Shown: piece after piece, positions 8,072 to 16,872 of the stretch
Position numbering within the stretch: position 1 is the stretch's first letter
Layout of the letters: each line of letters begins with the position of its first letter
Origin: Chlorobiota bacterium
GTDB taxonomy: Bacteria > Bacteroidota > Bacteroidia > Bacteroidales > B39-G9
Direction of reading: 5' to 3'
Assembly (NCBI GenBank): GCA_013152655.1
Contig: JAADFW010000165.1
Span: forward strand, 1-54,223
Length of the DNA: 54,223 bases
Notes under the pieces: generated by a model
What the model was told of the DNA's origin: nothing
The model's input: only the letters and a program-made list of their open reading frames with translations
Database searches by the model: none
Made by a program: the position numbers and the translations under genes

Positions 8072-9234
8072 TTGAAATATTATTTTGGATTAGCATACTG
8101 GCAGTATTTCATTCTTATCTCCTATTCCCCTTTTCATTGCTATTAATGATGAAAATAAAAAAACCAAAAAAAATTTCAACTTTTGAAAATGAAAATAACC
8201 TGCCATCTGTTTCTTTATTAATGTCGGTTTTTAACGAAGAGAAAGTTATTGAAGAGAAACTAACCTCCATTTTAAAGTCAAATTATCCTGAAAACAAATT
8301 AGAAATTATAATAGGTTCTGATAATTCAACCGACAGTACCAATCGGATAATAACAAATTTCATTAAAAAAGACAAAAGAATTCAATTAAAGAACTTTGCA
8401 ATAAGACAAGGGAAACCAAACATTATAAATCAGTTAGTTAATAGTGCACGTGGTGAAATACTATTATTGACCGATGCTAATGTAATATTTACAGAAACAA
8501 CTATTATTGAACTTGCAAAATATTTTAAAGAGCCTAAAATAGGATTAGTTGATGCTAATATGGTTAATAAGGGATTGGCTAAAGATGGGATTTCAATTCA
8601 GGAAAAAGCTTATATTTCACGCGAGGTGACAATAAAAAACCGGGAAGGTAAATTATGGGGAGCTATGATGGGCCCATTTGGAGGCTGTTTTGCTATACGA
8701 AAAAAACTATTTTCTAATGTGCCTTCTAATTTTTTAGTCGACGATTTTTACATTAACATGAAAATAATTGAAAAAAATTATGCATCAATAAATAATACAG
8801 ATGCAATTGTTTATGAAGATGTTTCGAATGAATTGAAAGAAGAATTTAGGAGAAAAATAAGAATTGCAACAGGAAATTTCCAAAATTTTGCAATTTTCAC
8901 ACAGTTAATTTTTCAGAAAAACGGAATTGGATATTGCTATTTTTCTCACAAAATATTACGCTGGTTTGGCCCTTTTTATATTTTATTTGCCCTATTTAGC
9001 AGTTTTTATCTTGGATTAAACAATAATTTCTATCTGTATTTATTTTACACACAACTAATTGTACTATTATTACCATTTATTGACTATTTATTGAGGATAT
9101 TAGGAATACATATTATAATTTTGCGCTTCATTACACATTTTTATAATATGAATTTAGCCTTATTAATTGGCTTTATAAAATTTTTAACGGGAGTAAAATC
9201 AAATGTCTGGCAACCTACAAAACGAAACAGATAA
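8068..9234 (+). CDS. Glycosyltransferase family 2, membrane-bound
   Basis: A 388-residue processive-type GT2 enzyme: an N-terminal hydrophobic helix (about 3-27), then the GT-A domain with [18 protein letters not shown] (about 48-65), [12 protein letters not shown] (about 88-99, nucleotide-binding Asp), [10 protein letters not shown] (about 132-141, DxD-equivalent Asp), and [13 protein letters not shown] (about 262-274), matching the acceptor-site region seen in GT2 synthases. Two or three C-terminal membrane helices follow (about 300-375). It probably extends a surface glycan at the inner membrane. It is coupled to the GT4 gene upstream (4-base overlap), and its 3' end overlaps ribBA by 32 bases. 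Confidence 0.88.
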   Translation: MIEILFWISILAVFHSYLLFPFSLLLMMKIKKPKKISTFENENNLPSVSLLMSVFNEEKVIEEKLTSILKSNYPENKLEIIIGSDNSTDSTNRIITNFIKKDKRIQLKNFAIRQGKPNIINQLVNSARGEILLLTDANVIFTETTIIELAKYFKEPKIGLVDANMVNKGLAKDGISIQEKAYISREVTIKNREGKLWGAMMGPFGGCFAIRKKLFSNVPSNFLVDDFYINMKIIEKNYASINNTDAIVYEDVSNELKEEFRRKIRIATGNFQNFAIFTQLIFQKNGIGYCYFSHKILRWFGPFYILFALFSSFYLGLNNNFYLYLFYTQLIVLLLPFIDYLLRILGIHIIILRFITHFYNMNLALLIGFIKFLTGVKSNVWQPTKRNR

Positions 9235-10453
9235 TAAATTAAATACCATTGAGGAAGGAATAGAAGCAATTTCTAATGGTGAAATTATTATTGTTGTTGA
9301 TAGTGAAGATAGAGAAAATGAAGGTGATTTTATAGTTGCCGCAGAATTAATAAATACCGACATAGTAAATTTCATGGCAAAAGAAGGAAGAGGCCTTATT
9401 TGTGCTTCAATTCCAGAAGAGCGTTGTGAGGAACTTGGCCTTGAATTAATGGTAGGTAAAAACACATCGTTACACGAAACACCTTTTACTATTTCAGTTG
9501 ACTTAATTGGATATGGATGTACTACAGGTATTTCAGCAAGCGACAGAGCTAAAACAATTAAGGCACTTGTTGACAAGAGAACCAAACCGGAAGATTTAGC
9601 AAGGCCCGGGCATATTTTCCCTTTGAAGGCAAAAAGCAGAGGTGTATTAAGAAGAACAGGACATACTGAAGCTGCCATTGACTTGACAAGAATGGCAGGT
9701 TTAGAACCGGGAGGTGCACTGGTTGAAATAATGAATGATGATGGAACTATGGCAAGGCTTCCTGAGCTATTAAAAATTGCTAAAAAGTTCAATCTGAAAT
9801 TAATCTCAATTAATGATCTTATTTCGTATCGTTTGCAGAATGAGAGCCTGGTCATAAAAGGAGAACCGGTAAAATTACCCACAAAGTATGGAAACTTTGA
9901 CTTGATACCATTTAAACAAAAATCTAATGGATTAGAACATGTAGCTTTAATTAAAGGAAAATGGAACAGAAACGAACCGGTTTTAGTTAGAGTACACTCA
10001 TCATGTGTTACCGGCGATATTTTTGGGTCTTTGCGATGCGATTGTGGGCCTCAATTGCATGAAGCCATGAAAATGGTTGATAAAAACAAACAAGGTGTTA
10101 TTGTTTATATGAATCAGGAAGGAAGAGGCATTGGCTTATTTAATAAGATGAAAGCTTATAAATTGCAGGAACAAGGAAAAGATACTGTTCAGGCAAATAT
10201 TGACTTGGGATTTAAGGAAGATGAACGCGACTATGGTGTTGGAGCACAAATATTACGCTCACTTGGTGTTACAAAAATGCGATTAATAACTAATAATCCG
10301 GTTAAACGCAAAGGCTTAGAAGGATACGGACTTGAAATAGTTGAAAACATTGCTTTAGAAATAAAACCAAATAAATACAATAACTTTTATCTAAAAACCA
10401 AACGCGATAAAATGGGGCATTTCCTTCATCTTTTTCAATATGATGATGAATAA
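9203..10453 (+). CDS. ribBA: Bifunctional 3,4-dihydroxy-2-butanone 4-phosphate synthase / GTP cyclohydrolase II
   Basis: A 416-residue fusion for the two entry steps of riboflavin synthesis. RibB half (about 1-205): SEDRENEGD near 34-42 (metal site), [15 protein letters not shown], and [10 protein letters not shown] with a catalytic His in [12 protein letters not shown]. RibA half (about 210-416): [21 protein letters not shown] (zinc cysteines), [10 protein letters not shown], and [13 protein letters not shown] with [14 protein letters not shown]. Both active sites look complete; the Asp usual before EDREN is Ser here. It is a cytosolic enzyme with no other rib gene next to it. The first 32 bases overlap the GT2 gene in another frame, and no later ATG suits the family. 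Confidence 0.97.
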   Translation: MSGNLQNETDNKLNTIEEGIEAISNGEIIIVVDSEDRENEGDFIVAAELINTDIVNFMAKEGRGLICASIPEERCEELGLELMVGKNTSLHETPFTISVDLIGYGCTTGISASDRAKTIKALVDKRTKPEDLARPGHIFPLKAKSRGVLRRTGHTEAAIDLTRMAGLEPGGALVEIMNDDGTMARLPELLKIAKKFNLKLISINDLISYRLQNESLVIKGEPVKLPTKYGNFDLIPFKQKSNGLEHVALIKGKWNRNEPVLVRVHSSCVTGDIFGSLRCDCGPQLHEAMKMVDKNKQGVIVYMNQEGRGIGLFNKMKAYKLQEQGKDTVQANIDLGFKEDERDYGVGAQILRSLGVTKMRLITNNPVKRKGLEGYGLEIVENIALEIKPNKYNNFYLKTKRDKMGHFLHLFQYDDE

Positions 10454-10559
10454 ATAGTTACAGATTTAAAATCCAAAAATTGGCCACCAATAAATTTCGT
10501 TTAATAAACAGTAAAAAATCTCTAATTACAAGCTTAACAAAGTTAATCCGGGTGATGGA

Positions 10560-11327
10560 CTAGTTAAAAAGTATGCCTACGGTAAGCTTAAAACGATGAA
10601 TATAATGCTGTTCCAAAACCTCAACATTAGGGTATTGCCAATCGTTATAGGTTGAAGTAAGATACTGAAAACGATATCCTGCACTAACCAGGTAACCAAA
10701 ATCACTCTTGGTATAGTTTCTAATTCCAAATTCAAATCCGGCCATTAGTCCATTCGAGTTTTTAGCTTCAGTATTATAATTCTGATAATAATCGTAATAA
10801 ATAATATTTGAACGTTCACTTTTAGTTGTTTGCAGAGAATAACCACCTGATATTCCTACATACGGACTTAAAGAAGAGCTTCTGACAAAATATTTCATAT
10901 CAGCATAAAAAGGAAGGTAAATATTTCGGTTAATAACATCAAATCCCAAGCCTAATCCAACCTGTAAATTGTTGTTAAACTGATAACCGTTTACCATATT
11001 AAAAGTAAAATTGGTCATTGAGTTATAGTCATTGCTTTTCCCAATTAATACACCAAGCGATGTATTGTTAAAAAACCAGGTGTCTTTTCTTTCTTTTTCA
11101 ATGTTGCTTGAATTAATTTGCTTAATATCTGAAGCAGGAAAATTATACGTTTTATTCTCTTCTGTTTTAATGGTTATATGATCGTTGGCGAAATATTCAA
11201 TAATATTTCCTTTTATCATTGAACCGTTATTTAAATAAACAATATCACTATTTTCCTGTGCAAAAAAATAAGTAACAGAAAAAAGAAGGATGGCTGTTAT
11301 TAATATTTTTAATTTCATTTTTTTCAT
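10560..11327 (-). CDS. Exported beta-barrel protein, function unknown
   Basis: 255 residues. A signal peptide (about 1-23, ending FFAQ) is followed by a short N-terminal module of the type YLNNGSMIKGNIIEY...IKTEENKTYNFPASDIKQI (about 30-68), often seen before barrels in Bacteroidota. The rest is amphipathic strands rich in Gly and aromatic residues (NNLQVGLGLGFDV, PYVGISGGYSL, GYLVSAGYRFQY), ending with a terminal Phe-Asn, typical of an eight-stranded outer-membrane barrel. It lies 7 bases after the LVIVD lipoprotein gene and is probably co-transcribed with it. No specific role is recognised. Confidence 0.75.
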   Translation of the reverse strand: MKKMKLKILITAILLFSVTYFFAQENSDIVYLNNGSMIKGNIIEYFANDHITIKTEENKTYNFPASDIKQINSSNIEKERKDTWFFNNTSLGVLIGKSNDYNSMTNFTFNMVNGYQFNNNLQVGLGLGFDVINRNIYLPFYADMKYFVRSSSLSPYVGISGGYSLQTTKSERSNIIYYDYYQNYNTEAKNSNGLMAGFEFGIRNYTKSDFGYLVSAGYRFQYLTSTYNDWQYPNVEVLEQHYIHRFKLTVGILFN

Positions 11328-11334
11328 TTTTAAA

Positions 11335-12624
11335 TTATTGAATTACCGGGATTTTACTTATTAGTATAATGTTGTTTATATCAGAATAATCGTATTGATA
11401 TATTCCATCATTTCCTGTCATTATTAAAATATTATTTAAAGCAATTACATCGTATGTGTTGATATCAGGAAACTGACTAATCAGGTTTTGGTCAATTGAA
11501 TAATCATCGGAAATATCATATACTTTTAATCCGGCATCACCATCGCACAAAAACAGTGTATTATTGTCAATGGCAAGCCCTTTAGGGTTAGTCATAGGGT
11601 ATGATTTCATTAACATTGGACTGGAAATATTCGACAAATCGATTACATCTAATTGGTTAACATCGTTACTGCAAAAACTACCCGACGACAAAGTTGCATA
11701 AGCCCTGTTATTATAAACTACCACCGGGTCGCAACTGGTTAAATGATTGTATGTTGCTATTTTAGTTGGGGCTGTTGGTGTGCTAAGGCTAAATATTAGC
11801 ATTCCCGAAGTGGTTCCTACATATAAATTATTATTAGAAGGGAATAATGTTTCGGCTTGCCAGTTTACATAAATAAAATTTTTGTACTCAGGGTTAGCAC
11901 CATCAGCTACACTAAAAATAGACATTTCATAATCTTTCAGTACATACAAATAAGTATTATAAACTGCAAAACGAGCCATTGAGCCACCTGTTCCTGCACC
12001 TTGCGATAAACTTGTGCCTGTTGATGAATTCATGGCATAATCAACCTCATATTTACAATTAATACAACCATAATAATCTTCTTCCTCAACAGTTATTACT
12101 TTTTGTTCCCATCGTAAAATAATCCCTTTGTCCGGTGAATATTCAGCCATTGGGTAATCTTCATCATAACCTTCTAAAATAGTTATATTGTTAAAATCAA
12201 AAACATTTTTTTCTCTATCCACTAATTGTGGATTTGCCGGGTCTGTAATATTAAATGTCAACAGGTCATAATAACTATCAAGAAACAGGTAATTATCTTT
12301 TATTGCCATGTCAACATTGGCATGAACAGGCAAAAAGCCAATTTCAACCGGTGAAGCAGGGTCTGTATTATCAATAATATGAACCCCTTTTAAATATTCG
12401 TTTACAAATAAGTAATTATCCTTTACATAAATTTTCCCGGGATGTTCTAAATTTTGAGAGCCAGTAAGCGAAAAAGTAGCAGCTCTCCAATCTTTAAGCG
12501 ACATATAAACAGGAACGTTTGCTTCATAAGTTTTCATTATTTTATCGTTGCACCCAAAGCTTAATAAAACCAGAAAAATTATAAAAATAATTGGAATCGG
12601 CTTAAAACTTAATTTAAAATTCAT
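11335..12624 (-). CDS. LVIVD-repeat beta-propeller lipoprotein
   Basis: 429 residues. A lipoprotein signal ends in a lipobox-like LLSFGC (Cys at about 25). The rest is a series of repeats of about 40-45 residues with the pattern 'IYVKDNYLFVNEYLKGVHIIDNTDPASPVEIG', 'AIKDNYLFLDSYYDLLTFNITDPANPQLV' and so on. These are LVIVD repeats, expected to form a beta-propeller on the cell surface or periplasmic face. A CxxC pair (YGCINCKYE, about 187-190) interrupts one repeat. These proteins usually bind partners, not catalyse. The barrel gene downstream is likely its operon partner. Confidence 0.85.
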   Translation of the reverse strand: MNFKLSFKPIPIIFIIFLVLLSFGCNDKIMKTYEANVPVYMSLKDWRAATFSLTGSQNLEHPGKIYVKDNYLFVNEYLKGVHIIDNTDPASPVEIGFLPVHANVDMAIKDNYLFLDSYYDLLTFNITDPANPQLVDREKNVFDFNNITILEGYDEDYPMAEYSPDKGIILRWEQKVITVEEEDYYGCINCKYEVDYAMNSSTGTSLSQGAGTGGSMARFAVYNTYLYVLKDYEMSIFSVADGANPEYKNFIYVNWQAETLFPSNNNLYVGTTSGMLIFSLSTPTAPTKIATYNHLTSCDPVVVYNNRAYATLSSGSFCSNDVNQLDVIDLSNISSPMLMKSYPMTNPKGLAIDNNTLFLCDGDAGLKVYDISDDYSIDQNLISQFPDINTYDVIALNNILIMTGNDGIYQYDYSDINNIILISKIPVIQ

Positions 12625-12772
12625 AATAATACGTTTTAAAAGTTAAATCAGTATCCTGATGCAGATATTTTAAAAAAGGTTGCATTCAATTTGTAAAGGT
12701 ATTTTCAGAAAAAAATAGGGTGAAATTTCAATAAAGTGTATTAGGTATAAATAATAACTAAAATTTAATAAA

Positions 12773-12871
12773 ATGAAAACACTTAGCCAGGAAATTCAAC
12801 TTAAACTTATGAAAATAGCAGTGATAACATTTATTGCCTTTTTTACTTTGGCAAATATTTTTAGCTGGTAA
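12773..12871 (+). CDS. Possible 32-residue membrane peptide
   Basis: An ATG-to-TAA ORF, too short for routine calling. Its product starts MKTLSQEIQLKLMKIAVITF and ends in a hydrophobic stretch of about 17 residues (IAVITFIAFFTLANIFSW), so it could be a single-span membrane peptide. It stands alone between two leftward genes on the opposite strand. An A-rich stretch before the ATG is compatible with Bacteroidota initiation, but there is no homology or clear promoter evidence. It may be chance. Confidence 0.3.
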   Translation: MKTLSQEIQLKLMKIAVITFIAFFTLANIFSW

Positions 12872-12901
12872 TTTTTATACTTTATTTATTTTAACAAGTA
12901 G

Positions 12902-12917
12902 CGTTTTACGTAAAACG
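12902..12917. repeat. 16-bp perfect palindrome
   Basis: CGTTTTACGTAAAACG is its own reverse complement. It sits between the small ORF stop (12871) and the end of the leftward gene (12923). It could be a dimeric regulator site or a weak bidirectional terminator; no T tract follows directly. Confidence 0.5.
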
Positions 12918-12922
12918 GAGTA

Positions 12923-13441
12923 TTAATTTCCGCCTTTTTTATCTACAACCTCTTTGTTTATAATTAAGAGTTTTGGCTGGTAGTTATCATTAATCTTTTC
13001 TAAACTTAAAATCTTAATCCTATAGTTTCCAAATTCGATAAGTGCACCTGTCTTTTGATTGAAATATATCCTTTCAGAAAAGTTTTTACCACTTATATTT
13101 AAGTTAATTCTGGAATTTGAAGTTTCATATTGATAGTTATTTTCAATAACCAATTCACCGTTATTAATTTTTACTGTTGAAAACGGCGGTAAATATTTTA
13201 TTATCCTATTAGGATTTTCCTGAATCTGATTTGAATTATGAATATGCTTTAAATTAGCTGTATCATATAAAAGAGGAATTACTTTATTGCTATGATTTGA
13301 TTTTCCGCTGTGTACCAATAAAACTGAGCAATGTGTTAAACAAATGCAAATTACAAATATACTAAGAACAACCAACACATTTTTAATTGGCAAATTTTTG
13401 AGTTTTATATTAATGTTTTGTTTAACAATAAACTTTTCCAT
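12923..13441 (-). CDS. Single-span membrane-anchored hypothetical protein
   Basis: 172 residues, not recognised. One transmembrane segment (about 22-44, VLVVLSIFVICICLTHCSVLLV) follows a basic N-terminus, so the C-terminal ~125 residues should be periplasmic. That part is beta-rich (TVKINNGELVIENNYQYETS, YFNQKTGALIEFGNYRIKIL) without Cys pairs or catalytic motifs. The Cys near residue 39 is inside the hydrophobic segment and could instead be a lipobox (LTHC). It is followed 117 bases later in the reading direction by the small ORF/palindrome spacer and preceded by the TlpA-like gene. Confidence 0.55.
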   Translation of the reverse strand: MEKFIVKQNINIKLKNLPIKNVLVVLSIFVICICLTHCSVLLVHSGKSNHSNKVIPLLYDTANLKHIHNSNQIQENPNRIIKYLPPFSTVKINNGELVIENNYQYETSNSRINLNISGKNFSERIYFNQKTGALIEFGNYRIKILSLEKINDNYQPKLLIINKEVVDKKGGN

Positions 13442-13557
13442 TTGTATTCACAACACTTATAAAAATAAGTTACGTGTTAAATTACAACTAAGAATTTAAG
13501 AAAAAAAGATTTTTTTTATTTTCTATCAAAAAATGTAATCAATCAGTGTAAAAAAGC

Positions 13558-14166
13558 TTATTCATTTAATAATTTATTTATTATTTTCTCCATCCTGCTG
13601 CCACTCCAGTTTACAGCACCTTTTTCTTTAATTACAATTTCCCCGTTTTTTGAAATCAGAAAACTAATTGGAATACTTCTGGAGCTAAAAACTGCAGGTG
13701 TTTTTTGGTAGGGTATAAAAACGGGAAGTGAATAGTTCCTTTTTTGCACAAAACTATTAATAACCGTTGGGCTTTCGTTTGATACTAAACAAAAAACTAT
13801 ACTGTCATTGTTTTTATATTTATTATAAAGCTTTTGTATTTCTGGTAATTCGCCAACACATGGAGGACACCAGGTTGCCCAAAAATTTAAAAAAACAACT
13901 TTGCCTTTAAACTCATTAAAATTTGTATTTCCATTCTCAAGCGACATTAAACTCCAATTGTAATCACTTGCCGATAATTTAATTCTATCAGCTTCTTTTT
14001 TAATTCCGGGTTGTATTATTTTAGCTTTAACCCTGTTAACAAAACCCATTACTTCAATGCGTGTTGAAGGAATTAAAAGCAAAATAACAAAAACTATGAA
14101 TAGAATATCAGATATTTTAGCACCTGACTTTTTCTGTTTCCATTTAGTCCATTTTCTTTTTAGCAT
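13558..14166 (-). CDS. TlpA/ResA-like membrane-anchored thioredoxin
   Basis: 202 residues. A basic N-terminus and one membrane anchor (about 19-40) place a thioredoxin-fold domain in the periplasm. The redox motif is WATWCPPC (C100 and C103), followed by the expected GELPEIQKLYNKY helix, the central-insert region VFCLVSNESPTVINSFVQKRNYSLPVF typical of TlpA/ResA/DsbE, and the cis-Pro loop near SIPISFLI (about 165-172). It likely reduces disulfides in the periplasm, for example in cytochrome c or metalloprotein maturation; the substrate is unknown. The lipoprotein gene 14 bases upstream probably shares its transcript. Confidence 0.9.
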   Translation of the reverse strand: MLKRKWTKWKQKKSGAKISDILFIVFVILLLIPSTRIEVMGFVNRVKAKIIQPGIKKEADRIKLSASDYNWSLMSLENGNTNFNEFKGKVVFLNFWATWCPPCVGELPEIQKLYNKYKNNDSIVFCLVSNESPTVINSFVQKRNYSLPVFIPYQKTPAVFSSRSIPISFLISKNGEIVIKEKGAVNWSGSRMEKIINKLLNE

Positions 14167-14180
14167 AATCTATTTTAAAA

Positions 14181-14735
14181 TTATTTTCTTATTAAAATTA
14201 GTGAATCTTTAAATGCTTCATTGCTTATAGCATATTTTAAAGCAAAATCCTGTAATTTATCTGTTGGGGCAGTAATTAATATTGATTCATCTTCAGATTT
14301 TACATAATCAAGTGTTAGGGTTTTGTTTTTAATTGATTTTTCTATCCATGCAGGGTCAAGCATTTTAATAACAATTTGCTTCTTCATTATAGTTATTTTA
14401 GAAAATGTATGTACAGGAAACAGATGTGATTGATACAAATAATTAGTTGATTTTAAATCACTGGGATAAATATCTAAAAAAATATAATCATTTAATTTTA
14501 CCAAATGTGCTTCAAAAACAGCTTCATCATTATTCTCTAAATAATTTAACCAATACTCTTTATCGCTTTTTCTTTTAAATGTCCACGTTTCTTTAGATTT
14601 TGTTTCTACCCATGTTCCTTCCAGGTATTTGTTATAAATTAAATCTTTTTCGTTATACAAAGGATTTAATGATGGCACACAGCTGCTAACCAACAAAATT
14701 GCAATTATTATTAGGAATGAAATTTTAATCTTCAT
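14181..14735 (-). CDS. Lipoprotein, function unknown
   Basis: 184 residues. A lipoprotein signal has lipobox LVSSC (Cys at about 19) followed by VPSLNPLYNEKDLIYNKYLEGTWVE, a Bacteroidota lipoprotein pattern in which a small beta-barrel domain opens with a 'GTW' strand. The body is alternating beta strands (ETWTFKRKSDKEYWLNYL, HLVKLNDYIFLDIYP). No enzymatic motif is seen. It lies just upstream of the TlpA-like gene, so it may act in the same envelope process. Confidence 0.65.
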   Translation of the reverse strand: MKIKISFLIIIAILLVSSCVPSLNPLYNEKDLIYNKYLEGTWVETKSKETWTFKRKSDKEYWLNYLENNDEAVFEAHLVKLNDYIFLDIYPSDLKSTNYLYQSHLFPVHTFSKITIMKKQIVIKMLDPAWIEKSIKNKTLTLDYVKSEDESILITAPTDKLQDFALKYAISNEAFKDSLILIRK

Positions 14736-14802
14736 GGCATTAATATCTAAACTTTTATGTAATCAAATATAAAAAAAATGAAGTGAATAGAATTTATTTA
14801 AG

Positions 14803-15501
14803 CTAATTCTTATCATTAAAAATGCTAATTTTTCTATTGTTTAAAAGCATAAGTGGCCTGAAATTATTTTTTAAAATAGAAGCAAAATAATTCAATTGAT
14901 ATTGAGTAGCTGTTAGCGATTTACTAAAAACCAACCAATTAACTATTTCAGAACATGGAGGTGTAGTTAACGAACCGGAATATAAATAATAGGTTTTATT
15001 ATCGGGTATAAGTTGTAAGGCATCAAATTTTTGATTGCTTTTATATTCTTTATTAGCTTTAGGTATTTTATTTAACCACTCTTGAAAAAAATGATTTTTG
15101 TTGCCTGTATCAACAAAAACACCAATAACTAACAAATCATTTTTGGCTGCTTTATGAACAAAATGAATTTCTAAAGGATAATACTTTCCATTTACCGTGT
15201 GCTCACTATGTGAATGAAAATGGAATTGTAACAATTTATATTTTTTAGAATTATAATGAACAAAACAATCGCTGTTAACCTTGAATAAAACAGTTAAATC
15301 ATTATTAACAATATGTATGTTTGCCGGTTTATAATTAAATTCAGGTGGTTTTAAAATTGAATTTATTTTTGCATTTTTAATATCAATAGGCGATTGGTGC
15401 TTACCATTACAATCAGAATATTCAGGACATAAATCTGCCCAAAATTCCGGTGCATGTTTACCGGTATAAGCCCATTTGTGTATTATTGTTTCTTTAACCA
15501 T
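14803..15501 (-). CDS. Alpha-class carbonic anhydrase
   Basis: 232 residues covering the whole alpha-CA fold, which hydrates CO2 to bicarbonate using zinc. The zinc ligands are visible as QFHFH (H94, H96) and EIHF (H113). SEHTVNG, the substrate-site LTTPPCSE and QSPIDI near the N-terminus are all present. Two oddities: there is no signal peptide (an in-frame stop lies nine codons upstream of the ATG), although most bacterial alpha-CAs are periplasmic; and the usual proton-shuttle His after NNG is replaced (IVNNDLT, Leu69). Cysteines at 25 and 31 and in PPCS could form the usual disulfide if the protein is exported. Confidence 0.93.
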   Translation of the reverse strand: MVKETIIHKWAYTGKHAPEFWADLCPEYSDCNGKHQSPIDIKNAKINSILKPPEFNYKPANIHIVNNDLTVLFKVNSDCFVHYNSKKYKLLQFHFHSHSEHTVNGKYYPLEIHFVHKAAKNDLLVIGVFVDTGNKNHFFQEWLNKIPKANKEYKSNQKFDALQLIPDNKTYYLYSGSLTTPPCSEIVNWLVFSKSLTATQYQLNYFASILKNNFRPLMLLNNRKISIFNDKN

Positions 15502-15846
15502 GCTACAAAATTGTATTTCTATATCATTTTAAGAAGCTAAATAAAGCTCTGTTAAAGGTATGGTTTTTATTTATATTTGTAGTTTAACCCGCTTAATTGG
15601 CTTCGCCGAGCACTTCGTGGTTCATACAAGAACGGAGTGAATTGAATGAATTCCGAAAAGTCGGAACAGGTCGTGTGATGGGGCGTGGGAAGCAAAGCCT
15701 GCCTGCAGCAGGCAGGCGGAAAACCCCGGGTTAATGCAGTTTTTAATAAGTTATTTTTTACATAATTTTAAATCTGCAAACAATAGTTAAAATAGCAGTA
15801 CAGATATTTACCGTAACAATAATTAATAATAAAAACGGAATATGTT
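15502..15846. other. Intergenic stretch holding a GC-rich structured repeat
   Basis: The first 80 bases are AT-rich leader of the carbonic anhydrase gene and the last 110 are AT-rich leader of the next gene. The middle is the unusual GC-rich element listed separately. Confidence 0.6.
15584..15734. repeat. 151-bp GC-rich structured element with 8-bp terminal inverted repeats
   Basis: Its ends are TTAACCCG (15584-15591) and CGGGTTAA (15727-15734), an exact inverted pair. Inside are hairpin TTCCGA-AAAG-TCGGAA (15651-15666) and a strong stem GCCTGCCTGC/GCAGGCAGGC around a single A (15697-15717). Its base composition is far richer in G and C than all sequence around it. This looks like a dispersed MITE- or REP-type element. 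No open reading frame of note is present. Confidence 0.6.
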
Positions 15847-16332
15847 ATGAATAAGCATATCTTCTTAGCTGATAAATTAAAATTCAAACAAGTGTTGCCT
15901 ATTTATCTGTTTATAATTATTCCTGTAATTTTATTTTTCTTTTCATTAATTTCTGTAAATGTTTTGTTGCAGTTTTTATTCGTTTCAATTTCTTGTTTGT
16001 CAATAATTTATTTATGGCATTACAATTCAAAAATTGAAATTACAAAGCAATCAATAACGTACCATTCTATCTATAAACATATTGAAATTAAATGGACAGA
16101 TGTAAAAAAAACGGGGACTTTTCATGCTTCCGGCTTAACCATAATTGATTTCAATAATAAAAAAAAATCAGGTTTTTTTAACAAACACTATATTTATATT
16201 ACTACCGAACCCGAATTAAAACTTGGGTTTGTAAAAAAAAACAGCAGGACATTTATTCGTTTTGCTTTTGATGCAAGAGCATATAATTTAATTCAAGAAT
16301 ACTTGCATAAAACCAATAATCAGGAAAATTAA
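15847..16332 (+). CDS. Small membrane protein with a PH-like C-terminal domain
   Basis: 161 residues. Two adjacent transmembrane helices (about 16-36 and 40-60) are followed by a soluble beta-rich domain of about 95 residues (KIEITKQSITYHSIYKHIEIKWTDVKKTG...) and a final helix (NLIQEYLHK). This two-helix plus 'strand-turn-W-x-D-V' layout resembles bacterial PH-like (YcxB/bPH2-type) membrane proteins, but the match is only by eye. The gene ends 5 bases before folK and is likely in the same transcript. The specific role is unknown. Confidence 0.6.
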   Translation: MNKHIFLADKLKFKQVLPIYLFIIIPVILFFFSLISVNVLLQFLFVSISCLSIIYLWHYNSKIEITKQSITYHSIYKHIEIKWTDVKKTGTFHASGLTIIDFNNKKKSGFFNKHYIYITTEPELKLGFVKKNSRTFIRFAFDARAYNLIQEYLHKTNNQEN

Positions 16333-16337
16333 GGTAA

Positions 16338-16838
16338 ATGAAAATACAAAACATATATATTCTTTTTGGTGGAAATATTGGAAATTCGTTTGATGCTATT
16401 AATATAGCAGATACTTCACTTGAAGAAAAAATTGGGAAACGAATAAAAAGTTCATCGTTTTACGAAACTGAACCATGGGGATTTATTGATGAAAATAACT
16501 TTATTAATAAAGTTGCAGTTTATAAAACAAATATACTACCCGAAAGAATATTAGAATATATTCACGAAATAGAATCTAAGTTAGGAAGAAAAAGAACCAA
16601 AAACCAATACTCATCCAGAATTATTGATATTGATATTCTTTTTTTGGGAAATAGAATTATAAATACTGAAAAATTACAAATTCCGCATCCAAGAATTGCT
16701 GAAAGAATGTTTGTATTAAAACCTTTGTTCGAAATTGATCCCGATTTTATTCATCCAATAGCAAAAAAAACTGTTCAAGAATTAATGCAAGAATGTAATG
16801 ATCATTTAATTGTACAGAAAATTACAAATGGTATTTAA
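16338..16838 (+). CDS. folK: 2-amino-4-hydroxy-6-hydroxymethyldihydropteridine pyrophosphokinase (HPPK)
   Basis: 166 residues, the usual length of HPPK. It transfers pyrophosphate from ATP to the pterin in folate synthesis. Visible signatures are LFGGNIGNS at the N-terminus, SSFYETEPWGF (pterin-binding loop), KLGRKRTKNQYSSRIIDIDILF (ATP/Mg site with the two Asp of DIDIL) and IPHPRIAERMFVLKPL. All expected catalytic segments are present. It lies 5 bases after the PH-like membrane protein gene and converges on upp. Confidence 0.95.
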   Translation: MKIQNIYILFGGNIGNSFDAINIADTSLEEKIGKRIKSSSFYETEPWGFIDENNFINKVAVYKTNILPERILEYIHEIESKLGRKRTKNQYSSRIIDIDILFLGNRIINTEKLQIPHPRIAERMFVLKPLFEIDPDFIHPIAKKTVQELMQECNDHLIVQKITNGI

Positions 16839-16872
16839 CAAGCATTCTTATACCTGTATTATGATTAAATGA

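Larger units (their letters stand above)
12625..12922. other. Intergenic stretch with a possible 32-codon ORF and a palindrome
   Basis: Low-GC spacer between two leftward genes. It contains only the small rightward ORF and the 16-bp palindrome listed separately. No RNA gene or clear promoter pair was found. Confidence 0.5.

Noticed and set aside
9199-9882. A 227-codon open frame on the minus strand
   Set aside because: It lies wholly opposite ribBA, whose product is recognised with all motifs. The antisense product is a Ser/Leu/Ile-rich shadow.
15697-15717. GC-rich hairpin as a gene terminator
   Set aside because: No T tract follows and no gene ends nearby; it is part of the 151-bp element.
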